Assembly: GCF_021018805.1 (NCBI RefSeq)
Contig: NC_086257.1
Span: forward strand, 20,435,193 to 20,499,192
DNA: 64,000 bases
Source of the DNA: Prinia subflava
Taxonomy: Eukaryota; Chordata; Aves; Passeriformes; Cisticolidae
Direction of reading: 5' to 3'
Shown here: positions 1 to 10,800 of the stretch, one piece after another
Position numbering within the stretch: position 1 is the stretch's first letter
Layout: every line of letters begins with the position of its first letter
Position numbers and translations under genes: made by a program
Notes under the pieces: generated by a model
Databases searched by the model: none
What the model saw: the letters and a program-made list of their open reading frames with translations, nothing else
What the model was told of the DNA's origin: nothing

Positions 1-1741
1 CCACAACTAATCAAAAAAACTCCAGGAGAATAAGTTCACTGTGAGTTACCACTTCTTTGCAAAATGTTCTACAAGTTTCTTGCTAGAATGACTACTACAG
101 CTATGGCTTCTAAGGGAGAAATCCAGGATTTTATTTTGGGGACTACAGCTAGACTTTCCATATGCCACTTAGACAGTAGGAGGTTCGTACACACTGTATA
201 AAACAGCCATAGGCAGATGCTTCTATTCACTTTTTGAAACTTTTTCCTCTTCTTTTCCATATTTAGAAAATTGCATTTCACTTTCCTCATATTTTAAAAA
301 TATACTTATTAGCTCCCAGCTGTGCATCCCTATCCAAGGTGGGAGTTGGACACACTTCACAGGATATTCCCTGGTCTGCATCTGCAATTCTCAAAGCTTC
401 TGAGTTTTGCTTATAATGGAAGTACCAAGACTTCTCTTTTAATTAATTAGATATAAATTAGTCTTAAATTGCAAATTCTTGAAGGTTTTTTTTTCCTTTG
501 CTAACAGCCCCTAAATTACAAAAAGATAAGACTCCATGGAAATCAATCCATAGTCCCAAAACTTTCATTAGCTTGGCCATGAAATTATAGCAGAATAACA
601 AAGAGACTGTATGTAATTAAGCAGGAGGTGAATAGAAACAACTCAAACTGTCAATCAGCAAATAATGAAGCGTAATGTACGAAAACAGAAAACAGTAAGT
701 GGGGTTTAATGCAATTGTTATTAAAAAAACTAACACCATCCAAACATTTCCTTAAGGACTTGGCATTTCTGAAGTATATTAGAAGCTCATTTCTTATTAA
801 TTTTATCAAATTCACATACAGAAGGACAATTAAAAAGATTCTCATTTGATGAAGCTGAGACTTCCCTATGTGTACAGCACATTGCTGCTCACAATAGTAA
901 GATTTTAATGCATTAACGTGCTGGGAGAGGCTTTTTTAAAAGAAAGAAAATATCTTTAAGTGATATAGATTAATATATACACCCACAGAGAATATAAGGA
1001 CTTCAGTTTGTGACTTGATTACAGAAAATTCAGGGCTAAATATTGTTATTTATTTTTTAAGAGTGGAGGAGGATGTGCAGTAGCTCTGAGGAAATGGAAA
1101 CATTGGAGGACAGAATTCAGGGGAGGATAGAAAATGGAGATTTATTTATGGTTGGGAAATAAGGCCCAAAGCTCAGATTCAGCCACTGAGAGCACACTGG
1201 AAACCTGCATCTGCTGCATATGATATCAAGTAATGGGATTTATTTTATCTTTTCTTCTTAATACATTAACTAGCAGTGAAGATCACTAACATTAAAACCT
1301 GTATAAAACTATACTATGGAAAAACGTGGTTAATTGACCTAATGGTTCAATTTACTGAGAACTTTGCATGCAATATGTAATATACCTTCTCTAAAGCTTT
1401 GTGCTGTCAAAGGCACCCCAAGGGACTTGGAAAAAAACCAATTCTGTTTTCACAAACGCCCTGACAGGAAGCTGAGGAGCCCCAAACTTTGATGACAGCC
1501 CTCTATTTTGGCATGACTCTGGAAAACAGAGACCTCTGCACGTCCCCCCTGTGTCCCAAATGATTCTGGGGCTGGTGGCTTACTCCCGACAATGCACTCA
1601 TGCCAAAGCACTGAGAACGTCTTAAAAGTATTTTTAATTAGAGTCTGAATTAATTACTGTGGAATCATAATTAAGTTTTTGTTTAAGGAGGTAGTTTTGT
1701 CTCCTGGTTTGTTTTTCTTTCTTTTTTAATTCTCATTTTAG
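1..1741. other. AT-rich non-coding stretch
   Basis: No recognisable exon, repeat family or RNA gene is visible. The ORFs here are short and open only by chance. A long T/C-rich tract at about 1709-1740 ends in AG and could act as a splice acceptor for the segment that follows. Confidence 0.55.
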
Positions 1742-2009
1742 GCTGGTGTTTTCAGCCATGTCTTTTGAAGAAGTGAAAATAATACTCTTCAGTCTTGTAA
1801 AGATATGGTGGGTATTGAATACCAATAACCACGAGGAAGTGCCACTTCCTGCAAGTCTTCATCTTGGAAATTCACTCTTCCATCTCTCAGGAGCAAACCT
1901 GAACAAAAAATTACTTCAGGAGACCTTGCACAAGCAGCAAACTTTTACTGGCATGTCCACGTTCTCAGACTCAGTGCCTTCTGTCTCTTTACTCCCACCT
2001 AGAGAGTGA
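1742..2009 (+). other. Candidate exon after a strong pyrimidine tract (unproven)
   Basis: About thirty bases of almost pure T/C lead into an AG at 1740-1741, the best-looking 3' splice site in the first 6 kb. The reading frame then stays open for 88 codons to TGA at 2007-2009. The peptide begins LVFSAMSFEEVKIILFSLVK and ends SVSLLPPRE. I recognise no domain, and the composition (many Leu, Ser and Phe) is also what AT-rich DNA gives by chance. A possible internal donor (GTAAAG) lies near 1797. An ATTAAA near 2091 could serve as a polyadenylation signal. It could be a terminal exon or a chance open frame behind a T-rich tract; the second is more likely. Confidence 0.15.
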
Positions 2010-3630
2010 CTGTGCATTGCCAAAAGCATCTGTATTCCTGTACCTCCTGCACTAAAATTGCTTTTCATCTGCTCAAGTGGCTTCTACAGGATTAAAACCT
2101 TTTGAAAACGCACAGCTAATACACACATGGATGCAGCCAAACCAATTTACTGAATTAGAATATAGTTTAGCCTGAATTTCATTATTAGTGTATATATAGC
2201 AATGGGGGAAAACCCAATAATTAGTACATTGATTTTTACATTACCTTAATTACCAGAATGTGCTTACTGCTTTTCAGATGCAGAAGTAGGAAGGCCTTTC
2301 CTAACCAAAAGACAGAGCTTTTTCCAGAACAGGAAGTCACCCACATGCAGGATGATGCCTAATCTGTATCTGGGATATTTTATTTTATTCTATTAGTCCT
2401 TCTGAAGGTGAAAGACTTTTGTTACATGTATAATGTATGCCTAACTCCATACTTGCCACAGCAGTCAGTTAAGGGTCATCAAGACTATGTATGTGTACAT
2501 ATACACATATGTAAAACTGATAAAATCTATAATTTTATATCCACACCATATCTATAACACCCTAATAAATCAGATTTTTCATTCACACAGATACTGCAAT
2601 AACCACTCAACCATGCCTTGCACAAGGCAGTGCACCATGTGGAAAGGCTGAGCTGTCACATGGCCCCTCAATTTTTTGTTATTCAAACACATCCCTTACT
2701 TCTTCATATTAAAAATTGGTAATGAGGCTCCCTCCTTGCTGAAGAACTGGCAGAAAGAATCCTGTTACTCCCCTAATGAAGTCCCCAGACAGAACCGACA
2801 ATTTTCTAAGGAACAAAAGAAAAAATGTTGCTCTAAGCTTCAGAACTGACCCTATTGACTGAAAGCTGTGTCTTACCTTGTTGCAAATTAGTGCACTGAG
2901 CAAATTATCTCATGCCAAAAAGACAAGAGAAAAGGCTTAACAGCATTCATGCCCCACTTTTCCCAGTTGGTATTGTCAGCAGTTGTTTTGTAGCAAAACC
3001 AAGTAACATCTTAATAAGAGCATGCAGCTGGAAATAAGAGACAAAATTGCCATCTTATGGCAGGGCTGCCTGGGATCATTTTGAAAAACTGTCTAGCACA
3101 GGTGGTGCTCCCCAGAAAGGGAAGGAAACCATTTCGTAGAGGTGTGGGAAAATGAAAACTGTAAATCTGGCCTTTCTTGGTGTCTGTTCCTTTTAAATTG
3201 TCTCTGTTCCAGCCTCTTATCAAGAGGGTTAAATTTTCTTACTCTATAAAGTCATAACTGATTTCAGTAATAGAAACTCCTCTCATTAATTAATGGTCAG
3301 GTCTGTTTTCATATTTTATTCTTCTGGTTCACATTACCTTTTCATTCTTCCTTTCCTGTGCAGAGCTCCCTCTGCTACCTTGCCTATCTGCAGTATTGCT
3401 ACTCCTCCTTCCTCTGAGGAATGCAATATAACCTGACCTCCCAGCTTTCAAATTCCAATTCTCCCACTCCATTTAATAAATTCAATTGTTTCAGTTGTTG
3501 CTTTGTTGCTACTCTACCTCTTCAGCTGTTTCCTGTCTCCACCTTCCCCTCTCACTAAGAGAATCCACTAACATGTCTCAACGTTATGGCCATTTATTTT
3601 TATGTTGCAATTGGTTGAGAGTTTTAACAC
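2010..3630. other. AT-rich non-coding stretch, possible body of a retroposed insert
   Basis: No gene or known repeat is recognised. A TG/CA-rich near-palindromic patch lies at about 2486-2511. If the poly(A) tract at 3657-3695 ends a retroposed transcript, this stretch would be its body: an 8-base match AGTACATT occurs at 2223-2230 and again directly after the A-run. That match is short and could be chance. Confidence 0.4.
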
Positions 3631-3655
3631 AATAAACACTTCAAAAATTGAAGTA

Positions 3656-3695
<40 letters not shown>
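3631..3695 (+). repeat. AATAAA followed by a 39-base poly(A) run
   Basis: AATAAA stands at 3631-3636 and an uninterrupted run of 39 A occupies 3657-3695, leaving 20 bases between them. This is the spacing of a polyadenylation signal and cleavage site, so the block looks like the 3' end of a polyadenylated transcript copied back into the genome. Avian CR1 elements do not end in poly(A), so this would be a separate kind of event. A simple expanded A-microsatellite next to a chance AATAAA is the alternative. The parent transcript was not recognised. Confidence 0.5.
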
Positions 3696-3698
<3 letters not shown>

Positions 3699-6079
3699 CA
3701 TTAGCCAAAAAGAGTTCAAATGCAACTGGTTGGCATGGATTAAACAAAAGTGGTCTTGGTTACAGAAGGCTAACACACCCAAACTAAACCAGTTCCTTTA
3801 ATTTCATGAGTTAAATTTGTTTAATTAGGATTCTCAGCTTCAGCTTTTAACCATTCCCCCCGTGTCACATTATTTGGTTTTTGCACACATTGTGCAAGCA
3901 GAATCAGCTGGGATTTAGGAGCACAACCTGAGCTCAACCTTACTTAGAACCACAGCCCACTTGTGTCATAAAAACTCTTCAGCATTTTTCTTGTATTTAT
4001 TATTAGAGAGCTAAAAGTTTATACTTCCTCTAAGTATTGAATTTCGGGAGTCAAAACAGGCTTTCTCCTTGCTTCATCTGTTAAAATCAATTTGAAATCA
4101 GCATTTTATATTGCAAGACCAAGCCAATCTCATAATATTGCCACAGTATAATAACAAACTGTTGAAAATTTCTATTGCAATTCTTCCCTTGTAGTGATTA
4201 GTAACCAGTGTTTTGCATTATAGCATTACTTAAATTCAATTGCTTGACAGACTTGGTGCATTATTAAACTTTTTGCTCTTGGGGCTTCAATTTCAATAAC
4301 TGGTTGTGGGGGTAGAATGTCAAGTGGCAATTTTGTGAACTTCATTCTTGCTGGTAAGGACCAGAGCCCCCTCACTGATAACAAGTTCATTTGCTTCCAG
4401 GAAAGAAGCAATTGATTAGGGTTAATTCCCTCTGGCCTTCATTAGGGAACAGATAGGAGGTATCACATTGGTGACTTCCACTATTTAAACATATTTAACT
4501 TTAGAAATAGAAGGCAAAGAGCTTAAAAAGCATGACAATTGTTTCTGTCCCTGTTGCACGTGTTGTCTAGAGCTGGGCTGTCCAAGGGGAGTGGAAGAGT
4601 GCTTTAAAGAGCTGCTTTTATTCATCTGCAGAGTTGGAAATAAAGTGAGTCAGTCAATGGCAAGATCCCCAATGTGCTGCTGATAAAGGACTTCCAGGCC
4701 TACTGACAAAAAACAGGAGGCAAATCCTGCCTTCATACCCAGAAAACCCAGAGTATGCTGAGCAGAGAGAGACCACAAGGCTAAGAAAAACACCTCACTG
4801 CTAGCACTTACAGTGAGAAATAGAAAATTAGAAATATAATATAATGGTATGTAGTGGAAAAAATCAAATTGCAATATAGAATACATTCAATATTTGCTTG
4901 TGCATTATACAAATTTTATACAAAACACACACACATTCTTATACCAACACTCTTCTGGAAGACACAGCAATTATTCCTAGGGAATATTCACAGCAGCAGC
5001 ACAGGCCAGGGTAGGTCTGGGATGATGTGGTGGTTGGGAATGCCACTGAGCCTCCCTGCTGTGATAATGATCCATCTCCTCTTTTTAGGGATAGGAAGAG
5101 ACAAAGAGAAGCTGTTTCATTAAATACAGTAAATCATTTAAGGAGAATACAATTGTTCATCCTTCAATATTATCCTTTAAAATATTTGCATGTCTGTGAA
5201 GCAAATGGCAAATCCTACTTTGTCTTATAAGAAGGAAGTCAAGAAGACTGAAAACTAACTTCCAGAGGATGTTTATCATGCAATGATTCATTATTCTCTA
5301 TTCTTCTCATTAGGGAAAAAAAGAAAAAACTCAAACTGTACTTTATAATTTTATCTTTGTCTGTGCCTGGAGTAATCCAGATACAAGAAGGGTTTGTGGC
5401 TCCACCACAAAACCAGAGACAAATTCCTAAAAAATATGTGTTTTAAGAGCATCCCTCAAGTTGTGCCTGTACATGGAGAGGTGTACAGGAGAACAAAACC
5501 AGCAGATATTCTGGGTAAAAGAAAAGCAAAGAGATTGCTTTAATCCGTCAACCATAAACCTCTCAGATGAAGCTTTTTGTTAAAAAGAGCAAGTAATTTA
5601 TGGTAAATACCTTTGATCAATCTATTTTACGATAAATATCTGTGATCAACTTTGAGAGGTCCCTAGATATCTTCTCTCAAGGCCCTGCAGTTTTATGATG
5701 CTGCAGAGGATGAGATGTACATGCAGCTTTCCCTGTTCAGTTCCCCTTGTTACTATTTAAAGATATTTCTGCCCTTCACAAACTCATCTGCATTTTTTTA
5801 AATGCTTGGAGGTTTTTGGTTTTTTTTTCCCCAAAGGTGATATATTACAGATAATTTTATTATGTAAAATCTTCCTTTTGGTTATCCCTGATTCCTCATG
5901 CTTTTCTCCCAGGCATTCCCCTGGATATTTGAGACTTTGCTGCATCAGGAAACCAGCAAAAGGAGCACTGAAAATCAGGAGATTCTGAGGAGATAATCCC
6001 CAACTCAGCCTCTTCACAGGCTCACTGGGAAATAAGCACCAGCTCCAAAATAAAGAACTCTGTTGTTCTGCTGTTACAG
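3696..6079. other. Non-coding stretch with a small imperfect direct repeat
   Basis: No gene is recognised. A 19-base imperfect direct repeat (15 of 19 identical, sharing a TAAATA...TGATCA core) lies at 5604-5622 and 5633-5651. A tract at about 4612-4638 ends in CTGCAG and is followed 13 bases later by GTGAGT, which has the form of a 13-base microexon but is probably chance. The stretch just before 6080 is the pyrimidine-rich acceptor of the candidate exon. Confidence 0.5.
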
Positions 6080-6249
6080 AGAGGGAAGACACCTTTGAAC
6101 ATGGAGCACAGACCACTAATCCTATGGTCAATGAAGAGGAATTGCCCACTCAGGTGCAGCAGATATTGTCACCAAATATCACCAAACTTCCAAATGAAAC
6201 TGATACAGACACCCAGACCCCTTCACCAGCGAGGACTGATGCTTCTTGA
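6080..6249 (+). CDS. Candidate terminal coding exon of an unidentified gene
   Basis: A pyrimidine-rich tract ending TGTTACAG gives a good 3' splice site at 6078-6079. The frame with TGA at 6247-6249 then reads 55 complete codons, and the split first codon implies a phase 1 intron. The peptide starts REDTFEHGAQTTNP, continues MVNEEELPTQVQQILSPN and ends TDTQTPSPARTDAS. It is hydrophilic, rich in Glu, Asp, Thr, Pro and Gln, like a disordered C-terminal tail, and unlike the Phe/Leu/Lys-rich peptides of nearby chance ORFs. ATTAAA at 6392-6397 with GT-rich sequence shortly after would give a short 3' UTR. I recognise no domain and cannot name the gene. No convincing upstream exon was found, so the rest would lie beyond the left edge. 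A 121-residue ORF overlaps on the other strand and is taken as its shadow. Chance openness remains possible. Confidence 0.35.
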
Positions 6250-6391
6250 AACTCCTGTCAGAGGAGTGGGAACAACACTTCTGCCTGTACTGTCCATCTT
6301 TTACATGGAAACTATTTCAGTTTCCAAATCTGTCCATTTAATATTTTCCCAAGTGGAAAAAATAATTTTAAGAATACGTAAATAGAGTAAT

Positions 6392-6420
6392 ATTAAATGG
6401 AGAACAACCAAAATACGAGG
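6392..6420 (+). terminator. Possible polyadenylation signal and downstream element
   Basis: ATTAAA at 6392-6397 is followed about 20 bases later by a GT-rich stretch (GAGGTGTTTGAG). This is the usual arrangement of a cleavage and polyadenylation site, and it lies about 145 bases past the stop codon of the candidate exon at 6080-6249. ATTAAA is common by chance in AT-rich DNA. Confidence 0.25.
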
Positions 6421-7827
6421 TGTTTGAGTTTAATACAAGAAAAAAAATGAAGAAATTTTCATTAAAATGTTGGTTTTGAGGAATGTTATTTTCCTTGACC
6501 ACGGCGGTGGCCAGATGTGAAATGTTGGGATTTTTCCTCTGATCTGATTTTTACCGTGTGTGTTTTAATTTGAAAGAAACCCCCAACAATATTTCCAATC
6601 TGTCTCTTGCTCTTACAGTGATCATCTCCTCCCATGTGCCACTTTCAGGAGAGCCAGTTTCAATTGCACTGATTGGACATAGGCAGGATGAGAAAATACA
6701 CATAGAATATGGTATTTGAATGACTAATGAGCTATATAAAGGATTAATTTATTAACTATGTCTTTCAAACTTCAAACTTAGAAGCCCCAAGATTACCCCT
6801 GGCCTGGGCAAAGGTGTGACACTCATGCAGCCTAGGAAAAGGAAGGTTTAGGAGTGGGGAAACACAAATTACTGAGAGAACTTGAGAGTTCACAGATACG
6901 AGGCTGCTCCCTGTGGGTAATGTCAGGGAAACTTGTTATTCAAAAGCCATAAAGGAAAATATTCCCTCATCTGAGACCTTCTGCAGAATTTAAAAGAAAA
7001 CTGTTTTTCTTGAACAAATCAAAGAAAATATAAAACCAAGAAGCTTTTCTGCAAGAAAACAAAGAAATGAGGAAAAAGCTTCAGCAGTGACACGGTTCCC
7101 TGTCAAGCTGTAGATCTGAAGCAGAAGGGTTCTTACTGGGATGTGTGCCACAGAGGAATTAGGGCATATCTAGACCTTGCAGCATGGTGCATCAGTGTTT
7201 CCTGCACAATGTCATGGTAAATTTGAAGTTAGAAACTTCACTAAGATTTTATAACATTAATTGTGTCGCTGGTTCTGTCTTCCAGAGTGGAATAACCAAA
7301 TATTCAGATACAGGGAGGGCGACTCTCCCTGTTTGGAGGTCCTGTGCTGTTATTGCAATTTGCAGCATATCAATCTGTTCCATAATCTATACAGGACATT
7401 TTCTTAAAAATTGCCAGTGACCTATTTTATAAATATAACGCACTGTGGGTTGGAGACAGGAAGAAAGGGATAAATACTGGCGGGGGAAGTGAAAAACTAA
7501 AGCACAAGAATAAGTAGTCTTTAATAAACACCAGCTGGTAATAAAATCAGGGGTCTGAACAAAGTTCTAGGAGCTTTTCTGTAAGTGATGGAGCTAAGAA
7601 AGGCAAGTCATTTCAAAACTCAGTTGGCTGCACCACTGCAGACAAACTTCATGAGTCAAGGTGCCACCTTCACTACATTTATCCTAAAATCAGCTATTTC
7701 ACTGGAAAAATAACCTTTACACTTGATGTAACATGAAGTATGTTATTGGTTTGAGCGTTGTTAGAAATTTATACACATGTTGGTACTTGCTAAACAACAG
7801 AACAATTTGTCCTAGGCTTCAGTTCTT
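6421..7827. other. AT-rich non-coding stretch
   Basis: No gene or repeat family is recognised. A few CpG dinucleotides cluster near 6503-6557, within what could be an extended 3' UTR or flank. AATAAA-type motifs occur near 7520-7545. Confidence 0.5.
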
Positions 7828-7887
7828 AAAAAATAAAAATAAAAAAAAAAAAAAGAAAAATAAAACCAAAACAAAAAGAAAGAAACT
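7828..7887. repeat. A-rich low-complexity tract
   Basis: About 60 bases of nearly continuous A, broken by single T, C or G, including a run of 14 A. There is no AATAAA at canonical distance with a clean transcript end, so this is called low complexity and not a retroposon tail. Confidence 0.85.
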
Positions 7888-10800
7888 CAACCCCAAACCT
7901 CTCCACTCTTGCAACATTATCTTGCTGAAACCTTACAGCAGAATTTAAAAACACAGCAGCTGTCACTTGCCAGATTCTCCAGCTCTCTTCTAAAGCCAGA
8001 TAAGATGAATACCAAAATCTCTAAGGACAGTATATAAACTGCAGTATAAATGGGAAAATGTGAAACTGAATTCATTAAAATACATCAGTAGCTCTACTAC
8101 CAGCTTAGAATGGATTGATTGAGGAGAAAATCCTGTGCACAACTTGCTGAAGTGCTGCTGGCAGGCAGCAGAGGCTGAACATGTGCAGAAGTGATAACTG
8201 GGGAGACTGCAGAAGGCCTTGTGGCAATTTAAATGCCAAGGCTTCAGACAACCCAGGCTGATCCTCCACAACCATTTTTACTGTTTTATTTCATTACCTT
8301 CCACAGCAAATGGCTGAGAACAGAGGGGCAGCTACATTCTTTTGAAAAGTTTCAGTGCCATCACTACCTGCTCAAAAATTTGACTAAGTCAGCTCATCAC
8401 TTGTGTCCTTCAAGGGGGGAAAGCTCTGGGACCATGATGTGCTCTGCCAAGGCTGCTGGTGGTAAGAGACCCTCAGGTGAGGGACACAAATACAAAGATG
8501 CTGAGGATCTATTTATCTTTACATACAAGGAACCTCTCGGTCTAAATTCCCAAGCACACTGAGGCAAAATTATATTTTGGGTTATTCAACCAAATACCAT
8601 TCAGCAGACTAATGGTAAAACCAGATTTAATACCCTGGAACCCTGAATCATTATCCCATGGCCTTGAAACCTGTGCCTTCACAACAATATTGGGCTCTGG
8701 TACTTTTCCTTGACACATAAATACCTAGACTCTGAGTATAAATACAGAAGTACTTGCAAAATACATTTGACATTGTATTTTATCCCAGTCATCTAAGCAT
8801 GTTAAGATATCCCAAGAAATTCACTTGGAGGAGGGGAGTTGGGTCTGGACTGTGTAAATTGTATCCAGTCTATCTGGATTTGCTCATGTTATACCTTGCC
8901 AATAAGCAAACAGATAAATAAATCATATCCACAGCTGATCCAAATGTCCACAACTTCAGAAGTCCTTAGGGAAGAGCAGAAGCACAACAGATGTTTTGGA
9001 AATAAAACTGTGTTAGCATAGCTGTATCAACAGGACCTTCAAATGAAGACTATGAGCTTAAATTACACAGCACCCAACAAGAGATGCTTTTTGAATAAGG
9101 CAAAAATAGGTCTGGATATCCAGGGTAGTTTGTCCAAGTATCCAGACAGGAGCACACAATCCACAATTGCCACTGGCAGCAATGTTCCTGAGACTTTTTA
9201 ATAAAGGAACATTACCTCTGACAAAATCCAGACCATCTTCTGGATTTTCTTGTCCAACCAACTTGAATTTATACTATATTTTGCAACATAATTCATTGCT
9301 GTTGCTTTCCTTGGCCACGCTGGTTTTGCTTGTGTGTTCTTTTGATATTTATTCTTTATATTTTGTTTGCTTAGATTCTTACACTAATTATCTTAAGATA
9401 TTTTCATCCATCACGAACTAATTAGAGTTGTCACAAGACCAGTCCCTCCCATGTAAAAGTAGATATTTTTGTAAATTAGACACACAAATGTCCATGGCCT
9501 ATTTAATAGTTCCTAATTCTGCATGCAGAGAAGTAATGCAGAGACAGCCAACTAGACCCATCAGTGCTCTTCTTCATGGTGTTTTTCCTGTAACAAAAGC
9601 ACAAAATATGATAAAGGGCTGAAATGAAGGCAACAGAACTCTGCTTTAGCTAATTATGGTTAGGAAAAAAAACCCCAAATTCATGACTGCCATTTGTCAC
9701 AGCCTTAACTTTGAATTATGGGAGGGGTAACAAAACACCAGCACGACTTAGCCATATACCAACACAGACCATGTTGTCAGTCCCTTCTCGGAAATTCTTC
9801 TGGAGATAATACTTCTGGGAATGACACTAATTAGTCACCAATCAACATTACCAGCTCTGAAACCCTGTTCCCAGAAAGAGCATCTTTCTGCAGTGGTTTT
9901 TCCAGGAACAGTCCATGGTGTGTTTCTACAGGCAGGCAAAAGATGCAAAAGATACTTAAATATCCACGAGGCCAGCAAGAGCCAGGCTCTTAAAAGGTGG
10001 AGACTTTGCTCAGGCCTGTTCTTTCAAAACAACACTTATGAGCATGTTTTAGTCAGGGAAAACATTACTATTGATTAAACTGATACAATTTTTATCAAAC
10101 TGGGCTCCTTTGCAGCAAGAAGTGCACACCAGCTTTTGTGTAGTGTAGCATACAAAAACCAGGAAACTGTGACTGATCTGTTTGCTTTGGCACAATGGAA
10201 GCTTTTGCAGCTGATCTGGAACAACAATCCAAGTCCTTCACCAACATGAACAGACACCTTCCACAGTTTCCTTAGCTGTATGACAGGATTTGGACCCCAA
10301 CAGCAGCTTCAAAGGTAAACAGGAAGGAATTGGGATGCTTAAAAGGCAGCTGAACAGGTTACAGGCATTGATTTTGTAGGGAATTAGGTCCCTAACTTGG
10401 TTAGGTGCCTTCTGAAAATCTGAGTTAGATGCTCAGGCAGCAGTGAATCTGGCTCTTGTTTTCAATAATTAAAGCTATTGCATAAATTACCATTTCTTTT
10501 ATCATTTCAATGGATCTCCAGCTCGCTGCACAAACTAAGATGCCACTTCCAAGTCACCACATCTGAATCCATTTTCCTACCCAGATTTCTGCAGCTGTTT
10601 TTTTTTTTCTTTTTTTCTGCCCCTTAGAATCAGGCTCAAGCAGTGATTGGATGAGGGAGCAGTGCTTAAATAGCAAAGAATTTAATTTGACCACTAAAAT
10701 TAAGGTGAAAGTCACTCTACTGTGTGGCACATTCACGGTCATTTAAAACCAGCTGAAGCATTCCAATTAGCATTTATGTCAGAATATGGCATGGATGCTA

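Noticed and set aside
4639..4651. 13-base microexon between CTGCAG and GTGAGT
   Set aside because: Such short AG...GT pairs occur by chance every few kilobases, and no reading frame links it to a neighbour.
5784..6149. 121-codon minus-strand ORF
   Set aside because: It runs antisense to the candidate exon at 6080-6249 and its upstream pyrimidine tract; the peptide is Ser/Leu/Lys-rich and matches no family I know.
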